Positions 53,001-60,890 of a stretch of 64,000 nt of DNA are shown here, in pieces (position 1 is the first letter of the stretch; each line of letters opens with the position of its first letter). Made by a program: the position numbers and the translations under genes. The notes under the pieces were generated by a model. It searched no databases, was not told the DNA's origin, and worked only from the letters and a program-made list of their open reading frames with translations. The stretch comes from Streptomyces antibioticus (lineage in GTDB: Bacteria > Actinomycetota > Actinomycetes > Streptomycetales > Streptomycetaceae): NCBI RefSeq assembly GCF_001514065.1, contig NZ_KQ948436.1, positions 135,261 to 199,260 on the forward strand, in the 5' to 3' direction.

Positions 53001-53110
53001 GGGGTCTGACGGAAGTTGGAGGCGTCGGTGGAGTAAGCGGCCCGCGAACCGGCATCGAAGCGGACCTCGCCGTTAACGCGGTGGCGGAGGGTTGATTCGA
53101 GGGTGGGCAT
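50039..53110 (-). CDS. FAD-binding and (Fe-S)-binding oxidoreductase (glycolate/D-lactate dehydrogenase-like fusion)
   Basis: 1023 residues. FAD PCMH domain (about 20-260; VLSRGGGTSLAGQCTNTAIV and IGGMIGNNSCGATAQAYGK bind FAD), FAD-oxidase C domain (about 270-540; SFSGEHGDGQSRGELLPRMF), then a ferredoxin domain with Cys sets (CVGVGKCRQL; CLACKGCKRDCP) and two CCG domains (EPLCCGLTW; SGCCGLAGNFGFEPGH). It fuses in one chain what GlcD and GlcF do separately, oxidising a D-2-hydroxyacid and passing electrons to the membrane chain. A C-terminal hydrophobic helix (LALTGSGVAAAGVVGAALGV) may anchor it. ATG 53110; a 30-bp minisatellite lies just upstream. Confidence 0.92.
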   Translation of the reverse strand: MPTLESTLRHRVNGEVRFDAGSRAAYSTDASNFRQTPIGVVVPRTPEAAAEAVAVAREYDAPVLSRGGGTSLAGQCTNTAIVIDWSKYCNRVESVNPTAHTCVVQPGIVLDDLNRQLAPSGLRFGPEPATHANCTIGGMIGNNSCGATAQAYGKVVDNIVRLEVLLYDGTRFWCGATSDDEYTAIERQGDLRATLYRRLRALRDTHADEIRRRFPDIPRRVSGYNLDSLLPEHGFDVAGLLVGSESTLVTVLRAELKLVPVVKEQTLVVLGFPDIDAAADAVPEILPYEPIALEGVDSLLIRDERIKHLNPKARAQLPEGDAYLMVQFGGDTVEESDEHAHRMLDGLHESAHDPTVAFLDDPSHEAELWQVREAGLGATAHIPGRPDTFEGWEDSAVPPDRLGDYLRRLRHLYEEFGYLSDTGPSLYGHFGQGCVHTRIPFDLYSADGVAAYRRFMERAADLVVEFGGSFSGEHGDGQSRGELLPRMFGEQLVSAFNELKGAFDPLNRMNPGKVVAPYRLDENLRLGADWAPYAPRDLHFAFPDDGGSFAEAANRCVGVGKCRQLTTEDSVMCPSYQVTREEEHSTRGRARLLFEMLDGHGDSAIQDGWRSQAVHDALDLCLACKGCKRDCPADVDMATYKAEFLSHHYEGRWWRRPRAHLSMGWLPLLAQAVGRSRLAPAVNALAHTPFLSRAAVAAAGVEDREIPLFAAQTLQQWFARHEPSGDGARGSVLLWPDTFTNHFHPHVGRAAVALLEHAGWRVELPTEPLCCGLTWISTGQLGVAERVLGRTVRHLAPHVRDGGRVVVLEPSCAAVFRSDAQDLFPGDRDVRRLRDRTVTLAELLTEHSPGYEPPQVPERSAHALAQVHCHQHAVLGWDADAELLRRAGVDAERLDSGCCGLAGNFGFEPGHLDVSEACAERVLLPRLRDAAPETVVLADGFSCRTQVAEFDSGGHEGVHLAELLAVGLPGGAGAAYGSAYGVAPDARPTPPGRRARALALTGSGVAAAGVVGAALGVVRAIRR

Positions 53111-53133
53111 GGGGGCCGGGTACCCACTCTTGC

Positions 53134-53342
53134 GGTTCGGTGCGCTGAGAAGGTGCCTTGGGCGGTTCGGGGCGTTGAGAGGGCGCTTTCTGTGGTTCGG
53201 GGCGTTGAGAGGGCGCTTTCTGTGGTTCGGGGCGTTGAGGGGGCGCTTTCTGTGGTTCGGGGCGTTGAGAGGCGCCTTGTGTGGTTCGGGGCATTGAGAG
53301 GGCGCCTTCTGTAGTTCGGTGCGCTGAGAAGGCGCCTCCTGC
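53134..53342. repeat. Minisatellite, seven copies of a 30-bp unit
   Basis: Units start with (g/a)gttcgg at 53134, 53164, 53194, 53224, 53254, 53283 and 53313; one unit is 29 bp. Units 2-4 are nearly identical and the outer ones diverge. Because 30 is divisible by 3, the minus strand is open with a QRPEPQKAPS decapeptide repeat (53294-53073) that runs across the start of the oxidoreductase gene in another frame, and the plus strand is open too. No spacers vary between repeats, so it is not a CRISPR array. It lies where the oxidoreductase promoter should be. Confidence 0.85.
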
Positions 53343-53389
53343 AGCTGGCGTGCCGAATGTCTGGGTCGGTCGCCTTCGGGGCGCTCTCA

Positions 53390-53457
53390 GCCGGTGTCGA
53401 GAGCGCGATCGTGCTCAGCCCTTCGGGCCTCCGCGCGTTCGCGCTCTCGACACCGGC
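53390..53457. terminator. Large hairpin downstream of the MarR gene
   Basis: A perfect 19-bp inverted repeat (53390-53408 and 53439-53457) with a 30-base loop, 87 bp beyond the MarR stop. The loop has its own cttcggg turn. Probably a terminator for the leftward MarR gene; it may also insulate the oxidoreductase promoter. Confidence 0.7.
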
Positions 53458-53543
53458 GCGCCCCTACGGCTCCCTCCCGGCCGGTGGCCTGCGGAGAGTG
53501 GAGCTTGGTGGGCCTGTGCCGTGGGATGGGGCACAGAGGTTCT

Positions 53544-54056
53544 CTACGCCTCCGGCGTGACGGGGTGTTCTGGGGTCGCCTCCGGCATCAAAGCGTGCAT
53601 CGCCTCGCACTGGGCCGGGCCCATGAAGCGGGCCAGGCCTTCCTTCACCGTCTCGGCCAAGGGTGCGGAGGCGTCCTTCAGGAGGCCTCGGGCCTTTTCC
53701 GTGAGGGCCACCTCCACGCCTCGTTTGTCGCCGCAGACGGACTGGCGGGTGACCAGGCCCGCGTGCTGGAGGCAGGCGATCTGGTAGGTGAGGCGGGTCT
53801 TGGGGCGGCCCAGGAGTTCGGCGACGCGGGTCATGCGCAGGGCCTCGCCGGGGTGTCCGGCCAGCAGGCACAGGATCAGGAACTCGTCGTGGGAGACGTC
53901 CAGCCGCTCCTTGACCACGGAACGCAGCTCCTGTTCGACGGCTCCGGTCGCGGCCAGCATCAGCATCCAGGCGTGCAGCTCCGGGGGGAGCAGTCCGTCG
54001 CCTGTGGAGGAGGGGCAGTCGGAGTGGTCGGAGGGGGTGGTGGAGTCGGCGGCCAT
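53544..54056 (-). CDS. MarR-family transcriptional regulator
   Basis: 170 residues. Winged helix with MTRVAELLGRPKTRLTYQIA as HTH and VCGDKRGVEVALTEKARGL as wing. The N-terminal 25 residues are polar and disordered. It is divergent from the yceI-like gene with 93 bp between starts. That gap holds a TCCAAATTTGGA palindrome, so it is expected to repress both. In other bacteria similar MarR/YceI pairs respond to oxidants or hydrophobic compounds. Confidence 0.9.
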   Translation of the reverse strand: MAADSTTPSDHSDCPSSTGDGLLPPELHAWMLMLAATGAVEQELRSVVKERLDVSHDEFLILCLLAGHPGEALRMTRVAELLGRPKTRLTYQIACLQHAGLVTRQSVCGDKRGVEVALTEKARGLLKDASAPLAETVKEGLARFMGPAQCEAMHALMPEATPEHPVTPEA

Positions 54057-54112
54057 GGGTTCCAGTGTATCTGTTGTTCAATTTTGGAATAGCGGCTACG
54101 GTGGCGTTGTCA

Positions 54113-54124
54113 TCCAAATTTGGA
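54113..54124. promoter_or_regulatory. MarR operator
   Basis: Perfect palindrome TCCAAATTTGGA, with a related imperfect site TTCAATTTTGGAA about 35 bp to the left (54077-54089). Both sit in the 93-bp gap between the divergent MarR and yceI-like genes. Confidence 0.75.
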
Positions 54125-54149
54125 CTACAGATCGCAGGAGTGAAAGACC

Positions 54150-54665
54150 ATGACCGTTGCCGTGGAGACCGGGACCTGGCAGCTCGACGCCGCCGCCTCG
54201 ACCGTCGGGATCAAGCACAAGACCATGTGGAACCTGGTGACCGTGAAGGGCACCTTCGGTGCCGTGAGCGGGCAGGGCGAGGTGCGGGGCGACGGGTCCG
54301 CCGTGGGCACCCTGACGCTGGACGTCGCCTCCCTGGACACCAAGAACGCCAAGCGGGACACGCACCTGAAGGGCGCCGACTTCTTCGACGCCGACAACCA
54401 CCCCGAGATCACCTTCGCGGTGCGCAGCGCCGAACTGCGTGACGGGGAGCAGGTTCATGTGATCGGTCAGCTGACCGTGCGCGGCATCAGCCGTCCCCAG
54501 TCCTTCACCGCCCGGCTCGTCGGCGCCGACGCCGACGCGCTCACTCTGGACGCCGAGTTCTCCGTGGACCGCGAGCAGTTCGGCATGGGCTGGAACCAGC
54601 TGGGCATGATCCGCGGCCTCACGACGGTGTCCGCGACGCTCCGGTTCACCAGGACGGCAAGCTGA
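54150..54665 (+). CDS. YceI family protein
   Basis: 171 residues, a single lipocalin-like YceI beta-barrel that binds polyisoprenoid or other amphiphilic ligands. GTWQLDAAASTVGIKHKTMW, VKGTFGAVSGQGEV, KNAKRDTHLKGADFFDADNH and FGMGWNQLGMIRG are family phrases. It has no signal peptide, unlike the periplasmic E. coli protein, so it is cytoplasmic, as usual in Streptomyces. The 3' end overlaps the opposing glycosyltransferase gene by 20 bp. Confidence 0.93.
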   Translation: MTVAVETGTWQLDAAASTVGIKHKTMWNLVTVKGTFGAVSGQGEVRGDGSAVGTLTLDVASLDTKNAKRDTHLKGADFFDADNHPEITFAVRSAELRDGEQVHVIGQLTVRGISRPQSFTARLVGADADALTLDAEFSVDREQFGMGWNQLGMIRGLTTVSATLRFTRTAS

Positions 54666-56379
54666 CGTAGGTGGTCGACAGGGTCTGGGGGGTGGCTGTG
54701 AAGGCGCGCAGACGCAGGTGCGCGCCGGCCCTGGGGATGACGTACCGGCCGCCGTACGGGGTGGTGGGCGGCCCGAGGTCGTAGCTCGCCGTGGTGTGGG
54801 GCGGGAGACGCTTCGGGCCGTGCACGATGCGCCAGTAGCGGCTCATGCCCTGGCCCGTGGTGAGCATGAAGTGGGGGGTGAGGGCGGTCCCGGACGTGTT
54901 CGTGACCGTCAGGTGCAGGCGGGAGGCCGTGACCGGGCGGGAGCGGTGCAGGGCCGTGACCTGCATGTGGAGGGGTGGTTCGCCCGTCGCCGCGAGCGTG
55001 GCGGCCAGCAGGGCCGGGGTGAGGGCCAGGGCGGCGAGGGCGATCCGGGTGCGGTGGGCGCCCAGGCGGGGCTGCCAGGCCTGCGTGAACTCCGACGCCG
55101 GTGCCGTGACCGCCGAGGCCAGCCACAGCGGCGTCATCATCAGGTAGTAGCCGTCCTGCGAGCGCGTCGCCAGGAAGAAGGCGCACCAGGGCAGGATCGT
55201 CGCCGTGGGGCCCAGCCGGCGGATGAAGAGCACGAAGACGGCGAAGAGGCCCGCCGCCAGCAGCAGGCTCGCGTGGGAGTACCAGTCGAGACGGTCGCTG
55301 CCGTGTGTCAGATACAGGGACACGTCCACCAGGCCCTGGCCGTGCAGCACCGCTCCCTGTGTGAGGGGGAGGGCGATGCCGTCGAGCCAGGCGGCCGGTT
55401 CGCTCGCGATGAAGTACGTGTTGAGCAGGAGCCAGGCGAGGGCCGCGGTGCCGGTGAAGCGGAGGAGGAGCAGGGCCGCCCGGCGGGGGCCCAGTTCGCC
55501 TCGGCGTACGGCGTAGAGGCCGGCCAGGAGGAACGGGGCCAGGAACCACGGCAGTTGCTGTGCCGCGCAGGCCGCGCCGAGGCAGGCGGCCCGTGCCAGG
55601 CCGGACGCGCCCAGGCGGCCCCCCTTTCCGATGCGCGGCCAGGCCACCACCACCGGGACCAGCAGGGCGAGGGCCACGATCGCCGGGTAACCGAGCCTCG
55701 CGTACTGGGGGAGGATGCCGAAGCCCAGGAAGACCATGGTCGCCGCCGGGCGCCACGGGGTCGGCAGCATCCGCCACAGCAGCAGGGCACCGATGATCAG
55801 TGCCGCTGTGCTGACCGCTGTCGCCGGGGCCGCGCCGTGGCCCAGCCCGAGGAGGGGTGCGGTCAGGAGCGGGGCGAGCGGGGGGTAGCCGTACGTGAGG
55901 TCGTAGGTGCCGGTGACCGTGGGGGTGAGGGCGACCGTGTGGCCGAACAGCCAGGGCCACGGCCTGCCGTACATCGGATGGCCCGCGGCCAGTTCCTTCG
56001 CCGCCTGGGTCGTCAACTGGGCCTCGTCGCTGCCCTGGTGGAGCAGCACCCAGGCGCACAGCGTCAGGGTCACCGCCGTCAGCAGGATCAGCAGGTCCAG
56101 GCGGGCCAGCGAGCGGCGGCTGCGCACGGTCAGGGCCAGGACGCCGCAGATCAGGATCGAGGCGTAGCAGACCGAGATGACCGCGGCCACCGCCGGGCGG
56201 TGCGAGGCCGCCTGTGTCCACACCGCGCGCGTGCCGATGAACAGGCTGATGTCGGCGAGGAGGGTGAGCACGCGGTGCCATTGCGCCGGAGGTTCTGACG
56301 CCGGGTGTTCCGGGGCGGCGGACACCGCCGACTGCGTCCGCCGGCCGGATGTCACCGGCTTCGTGTCTGCCAAGTGCAC
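54646..56379 (-). CDS. Polytopic GT-C-type glycosyltransferase (polyprenyl-phosphate sugar dependent)
   Basis: 577 residues with about ten to twelve membrane helices (SVCYASILICGVLALTV; LDLLILLTAVTLTLCAWVLL; LAWLLLNTYFIA). After helix 2 comes the external loop with GSDEAQLTTQAAKELAAGHP and YDLTYGYPPLAPLL, in the position of the catalytic acidic loop of GT-C enzymes such as DUF2029 mannosyl/arabinosyltransferases. Its C-terminal soluble part is a beta-rich domain. The start is uncertain: GTG 56379 is taken as the first near the hydrophobic part; no good ribosome-binding site is visible. It would act at the cell envelope. Confidence 0.78.
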   Translation of the reverse strand: MHLADTKPVTSGRRTQSAVSAAPEHPASEPPAQWHRVLTLLADISLFIGTRAVWTQAASHRPAVAAVISVCYASILICGVLALTVRSRRSLARLDLLILLTAVTLTLCAWVLLHQGSDEAQLTTQAAKELAAGHPMYGRPWPWLFGHTVALTPTVTGTYDLTYGYPPLAPLLTAPLLGLGHGAAPATAVSTAALIIGALLLWRMLPTPWRPAATMVFLGFGILPQYARLGYPAIVALALLVPVVVAWPRIGKGGRLGASGLARAACLGAACAAQQLPWFLAPFLLAGLYAVRRGELGPRRAALLLLRFTGTAALAWLLLNTYFIASEPAAWLDGIALPLTQGAVLHGQGLVDVSLYLTHGSDRLDWYSHASLLLAAGLFAVFVLFIRRLGPTATILPWCAFFLATRSQDGYYLMMTPLWLASAVTAPASEFTQAWQPRLGAHRTRIALAALALTPALLAATLAATGEPPLHMQVTALHRSRPVTASRLHLTVTNTSGTALTPHFMLTTGQGMSRYWRIVHGPKRLPPHTTASYDLGPPTTPYGGRYVIPRAGAHLRLRAFTATPQTLSTTYVSLPSW

Positions 56380-56617
56380 GGCACGAGAACGTAATCGGGC
56401 CCGGTGAGGGGGGTGGTGGGTGGAGGTGAAGAGTCCGGTGTGAGATCGGTAAAAAAGTGCGGTCAGTTGACATTCCGCACATATTGCTTGGTCGTTGTCT
56501 GGCTGCTTCCCGTGCGTGTGACGGTGGCGGTCCGTGTCGCTGTTGGGCCGAACGGGTGACTTGGCGTAAGAATTGGCTGGTGCAGGCAATGAAGGCGAGC
56601 GATTTCGGGGGGAGCCG

Positions 56618-57007
56618 GTGAACAGCCACGACGTCACCGATGAACAGTGGGAAGGGCTCGCCCAGGTCGTTCCGTTGCGCGGCCGGGACGCCTGGCCGTC
56701 CGCGGTGGACCACCGGGCCATGCCGGAGGCGCCCACGGAGCCGCGCCGCCGGTTCGTCGTCCTCCGCGTCAATGTGTTCGGGGACGCCCGCGAGGTCGCC
56801 GAGACGCTCATGGCGGGCATTCCGGTGCTGCTGGACCTGACCGGCGCGGAGGCCGAGACCGCCAAGCGGGTCCTCGACTTCAGCACGGGCGTCGTCTTCG
56901 GGCTGTCCAGCGGGATGCACCGGGTCGACCGGAACGTGTTCCTGCTGACACCGCCCGGCACCGAGGTGAGCGGGTTGATGGAGGGGGCGGGGGCTTCGGG
57001 GGTGTGA
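56618..57007 (+). CDS. sepF: SepF-like cell-division protein
   Basis: 129 residues. The C-terminal SepF domain (about 45-129) has RRFVVLRVNVFGDAREVAET, LLDLTGAEAETAKRVLDFST and VVFGLSSGMHRVDRNVFLLT, the phrases that form the SepF dimer and FtsZ contact. The N-terminal linker is short and lacks an obvious amphipathic membrane-binding helix. Streptomycetes have several SepF paralogues; this is one of the divergent ones. GTG 56618 with GGGGGGAG just upstream. Stands alone. Confidence 0.85.
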   Translation: MNSHDVTDEQWEGLAQVVPLRGRDAWPSAVDHRAMPEAPTEPRRRFVVLRVNVFGDAREVAETLMAGIPVLLDLTGAEAETAKRVLDFSTGVVFGLSSGMHRVDRNVFLLTPPGTEVSGLMEGAGASGV

Positions 57008-57202
57008 GCGAGACGTTCCGGTGAGGGGGACGCTCCGGGCAACCGGGTCACGGGGGGTGAGGGGCGCTCCGGCGGGACCGGTTCACCGAGGTGTGGGCGG
57101 GGCGCTCCCGGGCGACCGGTTCACCGACGTGTGAGCGGGGCGTTCCCGGGCGCCGTGGTCCCTCGATCGTAGGAAGCGTGCCTGGGAGGAACGGTTCGGC
57201 CG

Positions 57203-58468
57203 GTGGCGGAGTCCTACGGTCCGGATATGGCCGTGCCCTCAGCGTTCTCAGCGTGTTCCGTGCCGGTGGTGTCCGTCGATCCCGTGGTGCCGTCCCAGGG
57301 ACGGGCGCGGCACGCGGAAACCTCCTCGGCGTTCCCGGCATCCGGTGACCACCGCCCGCTCCGGCCCCACCTCACGGAACTGCGGCTCTCCGCCTTCGCG
57401 TCACACCGCGGCGCCGCCTTCCCGCTGGGGCCGCTCACCCTGCTCGCCGGACCCAGTGGCAGCGGTAAGTCGAGCGCGCTGCGGGCGTACGAGGCGCTGG
57501 CCCGGCTCGGCGGCGGTGCCGAGCTCGGGGCGGTGTTCGTCGATCCGCACGCGTGCGTGCCGGAGCGGGCCCGGCCCGACACCCAGCGACGGCGCGGCTT
57601 CCGGATCGGCTGTACGGCGGACGGCCCCGAGGGTCCGGTACGGCTCGACGTCGCCGTCCAGGCCGAGCCCGACCTGCGGATCGTCGGCGAGCGGCTGACG
57701 TCCGGCGGCCTCGTCCTGCTGGAGACCGCGCTGCGCGATCCCGCACGCCGTGCCGTGCAGGCCGCCTGGCACACCGCCGGTGCCACGCCGGTGACCCGGG
57801 CCCCGCTGCCCGACGACCGGCTCGGCACCGCGCTGCTCCCGTTACGCGTCGCGGGCAAGACCGACGGGCAGCGACGGGTGCTCGCCGCCGCCGAACAGAT
57901 GGTGGTCGCCCTGCGGTCGGTGTTCGCCTGCGATCCGCGCCCCGACCGGATGCGGCTGCCCGTCCCAGTCGGCTCCGGGCGGCTGCTCGGCGGCTGCGAC
58001 AACCTCGCCGACGTGCTGGGGCGCACCCGCGCGGAGTGCGGTCGGCGGCATGCGCAGTTCGTCTCGGCCGTGCGCCAGGGCTGCGCGGGTTCGGTGGCGG
58101 ACGTGTTGGCTGAGCCGCTCGGTGACGGCACGGTGCGGGCGGTGCTCGACCGCGGCCAGGGTGTGCGTACGGCACTCGGGCGGCTGGGCGACGGGGAGTT
58201 GAGGTATCTCGCCCTCGCCCTGGTGCTGTTCACCGGGCCCGGGGTGCTGGAGGTCGACCCGGCCGGTGAGGTGCCCGCGGCGATGCAGGCGCTGACGGTC
58301 CTCGCCGACGACGTCGACCGGAGACTGGACCCGCGGCAACGGGCCGAACTCCTGGGGCTGGCGGCCCGGATGTGCGATCGGGGGCACATCCGGTTGCTGG
58401 GGACGACGGCCGACGCGGGCTGGGCCGCGGGAACGGACGGGGTCACGGTGGTACACCTGGAGCCGTGA
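57203..58468 (+). CDS. ABC/SMC-like AAA ATPase
   Basis: 421 residues. After a 50-residue tail comes LTELRLSAFASHRGAAFPLG, the first strands of an ABC/RecF-like ATPase, with Walker A GPSGSGKSSALRAY (about 84-97). A signature-like stretch LGRLGDGELRYLALALVLF and a late acidic Walker B-like VLEVDPAGEVPAAM follow, as in the AAA_21 group. Many such proteins act in DNA repair or defence, or as overcoming-lysogenization-defect nucleases, but no nuclease domain is attached here. GTG 57203 (GGGAGGAA 11 bases upstream); ATG 57227 is possible. Its stop overlaps the start of the MazG-like gene (GTGA). Confidence 0.8.
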   Translation: MAESYGPDMAVPSAFSACSVPVVSVDPVVPSQGRARHAETSSAFPASGDHRPLRPHLTELRLSAFASHRGAAFPLGPLTLLAGPSGSGKSSALRAYEALARLGGGAELGAVFVDPHACVPERARPDTQRRRGFRIGCTADGPEGPVRLDVAVQAEPDLRIVGERLTSGGLVLLETALRDPARRAVQAAWHTAGATPVTRAPLPDDRLGTALLPLRVAGKTDGQRRVLAAAEQMVVALRSVFACDPRPDRMRLPVPVGSGRLLGGCDNLADVLGRTRAECGRRHAQFVSAVRQGCAGSVADVLAEPLGDGTVRAVLDRGQGVRTALGRLGDGELRYLALALVLFTGPGVLEVDPAGEVPAAMQALTVLADDVDRRLDPRQRAELLGLAARMCDRGHIRLLGTTADAGWAAGTDGVTVVHLEP

Positions 58469-58791
58469 CAGATCATCTCGATGTGGCGGGCTTGCAGCGC
58501 AGGTTGGCCGAGTTCGCGGCCGCGCGGAACTGGCAGCCGTACCACACCCCCAAGAACCTCGTCGCCGCGCTCAGCGTGGAGGCTTCCGAACTGGTGGAGA
58601 TCTTCCAGTGGTTGACGCCGGAGGAGTCGGCGCGGGTCATGGACGACGCCGACACCGCGCACCGGGTCACGGACGAGGTCGCCGACGTCCTCGCGTATCT
58701 GCTGCAACTGTGCGAGGTGCTGGGGATCGATCCGCTGGCGGCGCTGGACGCGAAGATCGACCGCAACGAGCGGAGATTTCCGGCACCCTGA
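58465..58791 (+). CDS. MazG-like nucleotide pyrophosphohydrolase
   Basis: 108 residues, all-alpha NTP pyrophosphatase. Mg-binding acids are in VEASELVEIFQW (E-x-x-E) and DEVADVLAYLLQL (E-x-x-D). Length and sequence match the RS21-C6/dCTPase-like branch of MazG, which hydrolyses (d)NTPs, often modified dCTP, to monophosphates. The GTG overlaps the stop of the ATPase gene, so the two are coupled. Confidence 0.9.
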   Translation: MTDHLDVAGLQRRLAEFAAARNWQPYHTPKNLVAALSVEASELVEIFQWLTPEESARVMDDADTAHRVTDEVADVLAYLLQLCEVLGIDPLAALDAKIDRNERRFPAP

Positions 58792-58974
58792 GGGCGCGGG
58801 AGCGGACGTGAGGGGAGGGTCGGGAGCCGCTCGGTCCGTTTTCACTCTCCGCAGTCAAATTCCGGCCTGAAATCGATTCGTTGTCCACAGATTTCCGCCT
58901 TCCTCTGGTTTTTCGTCTCGGCGGCCTTCACTCTGGGTAGTGAACAAGGGAGTTCGGGCGGACGGGGGCAGGGC

Positions 58975-59445
58975 ATGGACGCGGTGCGGCTCATCGTGAC
59001 GAGCAGGCGTGCCCTCGCGGGAAGCGGAGACGCGCCGCAGATCCTGACGGAGGTCTGGCAGGCGCAGGCGCTGGCGCAGGCGATAGGAAGCAGACTCGCG
59101 GTCTTCGGACCGCCCCGACTGAGGGGCGAGGCCCTCGGGTTGACGGAGCTGGCGGGCCGGGGCTGCGGGGTCCTGGACCGCCCCGACCTCGCGACCGCCG
59201 ACCTCCGCGCCGCCCAGCTCACCGAACTGGGCGACGCCCGCCAGGCCCTCGTCTACCTCGGCGGCCTCCTCGGCGAGGTGGGCATAGCCCTGGTGGGCCT
59301 CGCCTGCGCGGCGGACGACGAGGGCACGTACTGGCAGTGCATGGAGGCGATCGACGCGGCCGACGAATCCCGGGACCGCGTCCGGGACATGCTGCGCAAG
59401 CTGGCGGAGGGGGATCCGGTGATACCGGAGCGGGAGGCGGGGTGA
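58975..59445 (+). CDS. DUF6099-like conserved hypothetical protein
   Basis: 156 residues. MDAVRLIVTSRRALAGSGD, EVWQAQALAQAIGSRLAVFG and TELGDARQALVYLGGLLGE are helical phrases found in a Streptomyces-specific family. There is one weakly hydrophobic helix (VGIALVGLACAA), no catalytic motif, and an acidic C-terminus. ATG 58975. Stands alone; role unknown. Confidence 0.75.
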   Translation: MDAVRLIVTSRRALAGSGDAPQILTEVWQAQALAQAIGSRLAVFGPPRLRGEALGLTELAGRGCGVLDRPDLATADLRAAQLTELGDARQALVYLGGLLGEVGIALVGLACAADDEGTYWQCMEAIDAADESRDRVRDMLRKLAEGDPVIPEREAG

Positions 59446-59513
59446 GGGCGTTCGGCGCCGTCCCGCGGCTCCGATCCGCCATGTCCACCAGCGGCACAGT
59501 CCCCGCCGAAGCC

Positions 59514-59678
59514 CTACTTGGCCTCGGTCTCCTCCGCCCCCCGTCCCGCCGACTGGAGGTCCGCGTCCAGGGCGGAGAGGTCCGCGTTGAGGGCCGCCAT
59601 CAGCTCCTCCATCTGCTGCAGCAAGCCCTTCGGCCGGCCGGCTTCGCCACCTTGCTGCGGGACGGATTCTTCGGACAT
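59514..59678 (-). CDS. Small acidic helical protein (54 aa)
   Basis: 54 residues: MSEESVPQQGGEAGRPKG followed by a heptad-like helix LLQQMEELMAALNADLSALD and an acidic tail. The ATG at 59678 has GAGGAGG 5 bases upstream, a strong ribosome-binding site, which separates it from the antisense frame around it. No export signal or peptide-precursor core is evident. It is convergent with the DUF6099-like gene and diverges from the oxidoreductase. Function unknown. Confidence 0.6.
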   Translation of the reverse strand: MSEESVPQQGGEAGRPKGLLQQMEELMAALNADLSALDADLQSAGRGAEETEAK

Positions 59679-59915
59679 GACGGCCTCCTCGGCCCAGGCC
59701 TCCACCGGAGGCCGACACCTTGACGCCCGGCGCTGACCGGCCGGCGCGGGCGCCGGTCGGTCCGGCTCCGCCCGGGCAACGATCATCACCTCCGCCGGGT
59801 CACTGGCCCGGGCAGCCGCCGTGCGCCGCGTTGACGGATTTTCACCCGACCGGGGCGGCGCGGGGCCGGAGGGACCGGTGGGGTTGACCGGAACCGCAGC
59901 GTGCAGGATGGAGGT

Positions 59916-60839
59916 ATGGATCTTCGCATCTTCACCGAGCCCCAGCAGGGCGCCACCTACGACACCCTTCTCACCGTCGCCAAGGCCACCGAGGATCTTG
60001 GCTTCGACGCCTTTTTCCGCAGTGATCACTATCTGAAGATGGGGTCCGCCGACGGCCTCCCCGGGCCCACAGACGCCTGGATCACCCTCGCCGGACTCGC
60101 CCGCGAGACCAAGCGCATCCGCCTCGGCACCCTGATGACCGCCGGCACCTTCCGGCTGCCCGGTGTGCTCGCCATCCAGGTCGCCCAGGTCGACCAGATG
60201 TCCGGCGGCCGCGTCGAACTCGGCCTCGGCGCGGGCTGGTTCGAGGAGGAGCACAAGGCGTACGGCATTCCGTTCCCGAAGGAGAAGTTCGGCCGCCTGG
60301 AGGAGCAGCTGGCCATCGTCACCGGTCTGTGGGAGACCAAGCTCGGCGACACCTTCGACTTCCACGGCACGTACTACGACCTGACCGACTCGCCCGCCCT
60401 CCCCAAGCCGGCCCAGGAGAAGATCCCGGTCCTCGTCGGCGGCCACGGCCCGACCCGCACCCCGCGGCTGGCCGCGAAGTACGCCGACGAGTTCAACATG
60501 CCGTTCGCCTCCGTCGAGGACAGCGAGCGCCAGTTCGGCCGGGTCCGCGCCGCCGCCGAGGAGGCCGGCCGCGGAGCCGACGCCCTCGTCCGCTCCAACG
60601 CCCTCGTCGTCTGCGTCGGCAAGGACGACCAGGAGGTCGCCCGCCGCGCCGCCGCGATCGGCCGCGAGGTGCCCGAGCTGAAGGCCAACGGCCTGGCCGG
60701 CTCCCCGGCCGAGGTAGTCGACAAGATCGGCCGGTACCAGGCGATCGGCTCGCAGCGCCTGTACCTCCAGCTCCTCGACCTCGACGACCTGGAGCACCTG
60801 GAGCTCATCGCCTCGCAGGTGCAGTCGCAGCTGGGTTGA
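59916..60839 (+). CDS. LLM-class F420-dependent oxidoreductase
   Basis: 307 residues, luciferase-like TIM barrel: MDLRIFTEPQQGATYDTLL, GFDAFFRSDHYLKMG, IRLGTLMTAGTFRLPGVLAI and RVELGLGAGWFEEEHKAYGI. These match the F420-using branch (TIGR03560-like) common in Streptomyces. Hydride transfer between coenzyme F420 and an unknown substrate is expected. ATG 59916, after GGAGGT. A 16-bp stem terminator follows. Confidence 0.9.
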   Translation: MDLRIFTEPQQGATYDTLLTVAKATEDLGFDAFFRSDHYLKMGSADGLPGPTDAWITLAGLARETKRIRLGTLMTAGTFRLPGVLAIQVAQVDQMSGGRVELGLGAGWFEEEHKAYGIPFPKEKFGRLEEQLAIVTGLWETKLGDTFDFHGTYYDLTDSPALPKPAQEKIPVLVGGHGPTRTPRLAAKYADEFNMPFASVEDSERQFGRVRAAAEEAGRGADALVRSNALVVCVGKDDQEVARRAAAIGREVPELKANGLAGSPAEVVDKIGRYQAIGSQRLYLQLLDLDDLEHLELIASQVQSQLG

Positions 60840-60847
60840 GCGGCGTG

Positions 60848-60887
60848 GCGACCGTCCGGTGGAACACGTCCTCCACCGGACGGTCGC
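60848..60887. terminator. Bidirectional intrinsic terminator
   Basis: A perfect 16-bp inverted repeat (60848-60863 and 60872-60887) with an 8-base loop, between the convergent oxidoreductase and methyltransferase genes. Confidence 0.9.
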
Positions 60888-60890
60888 ACG

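Noticed and set aside
53134-53342. CRISPR-like array
   Set aside because: The 30-bp units are contiguous with no unique spacers between them, and no cas gene is near.
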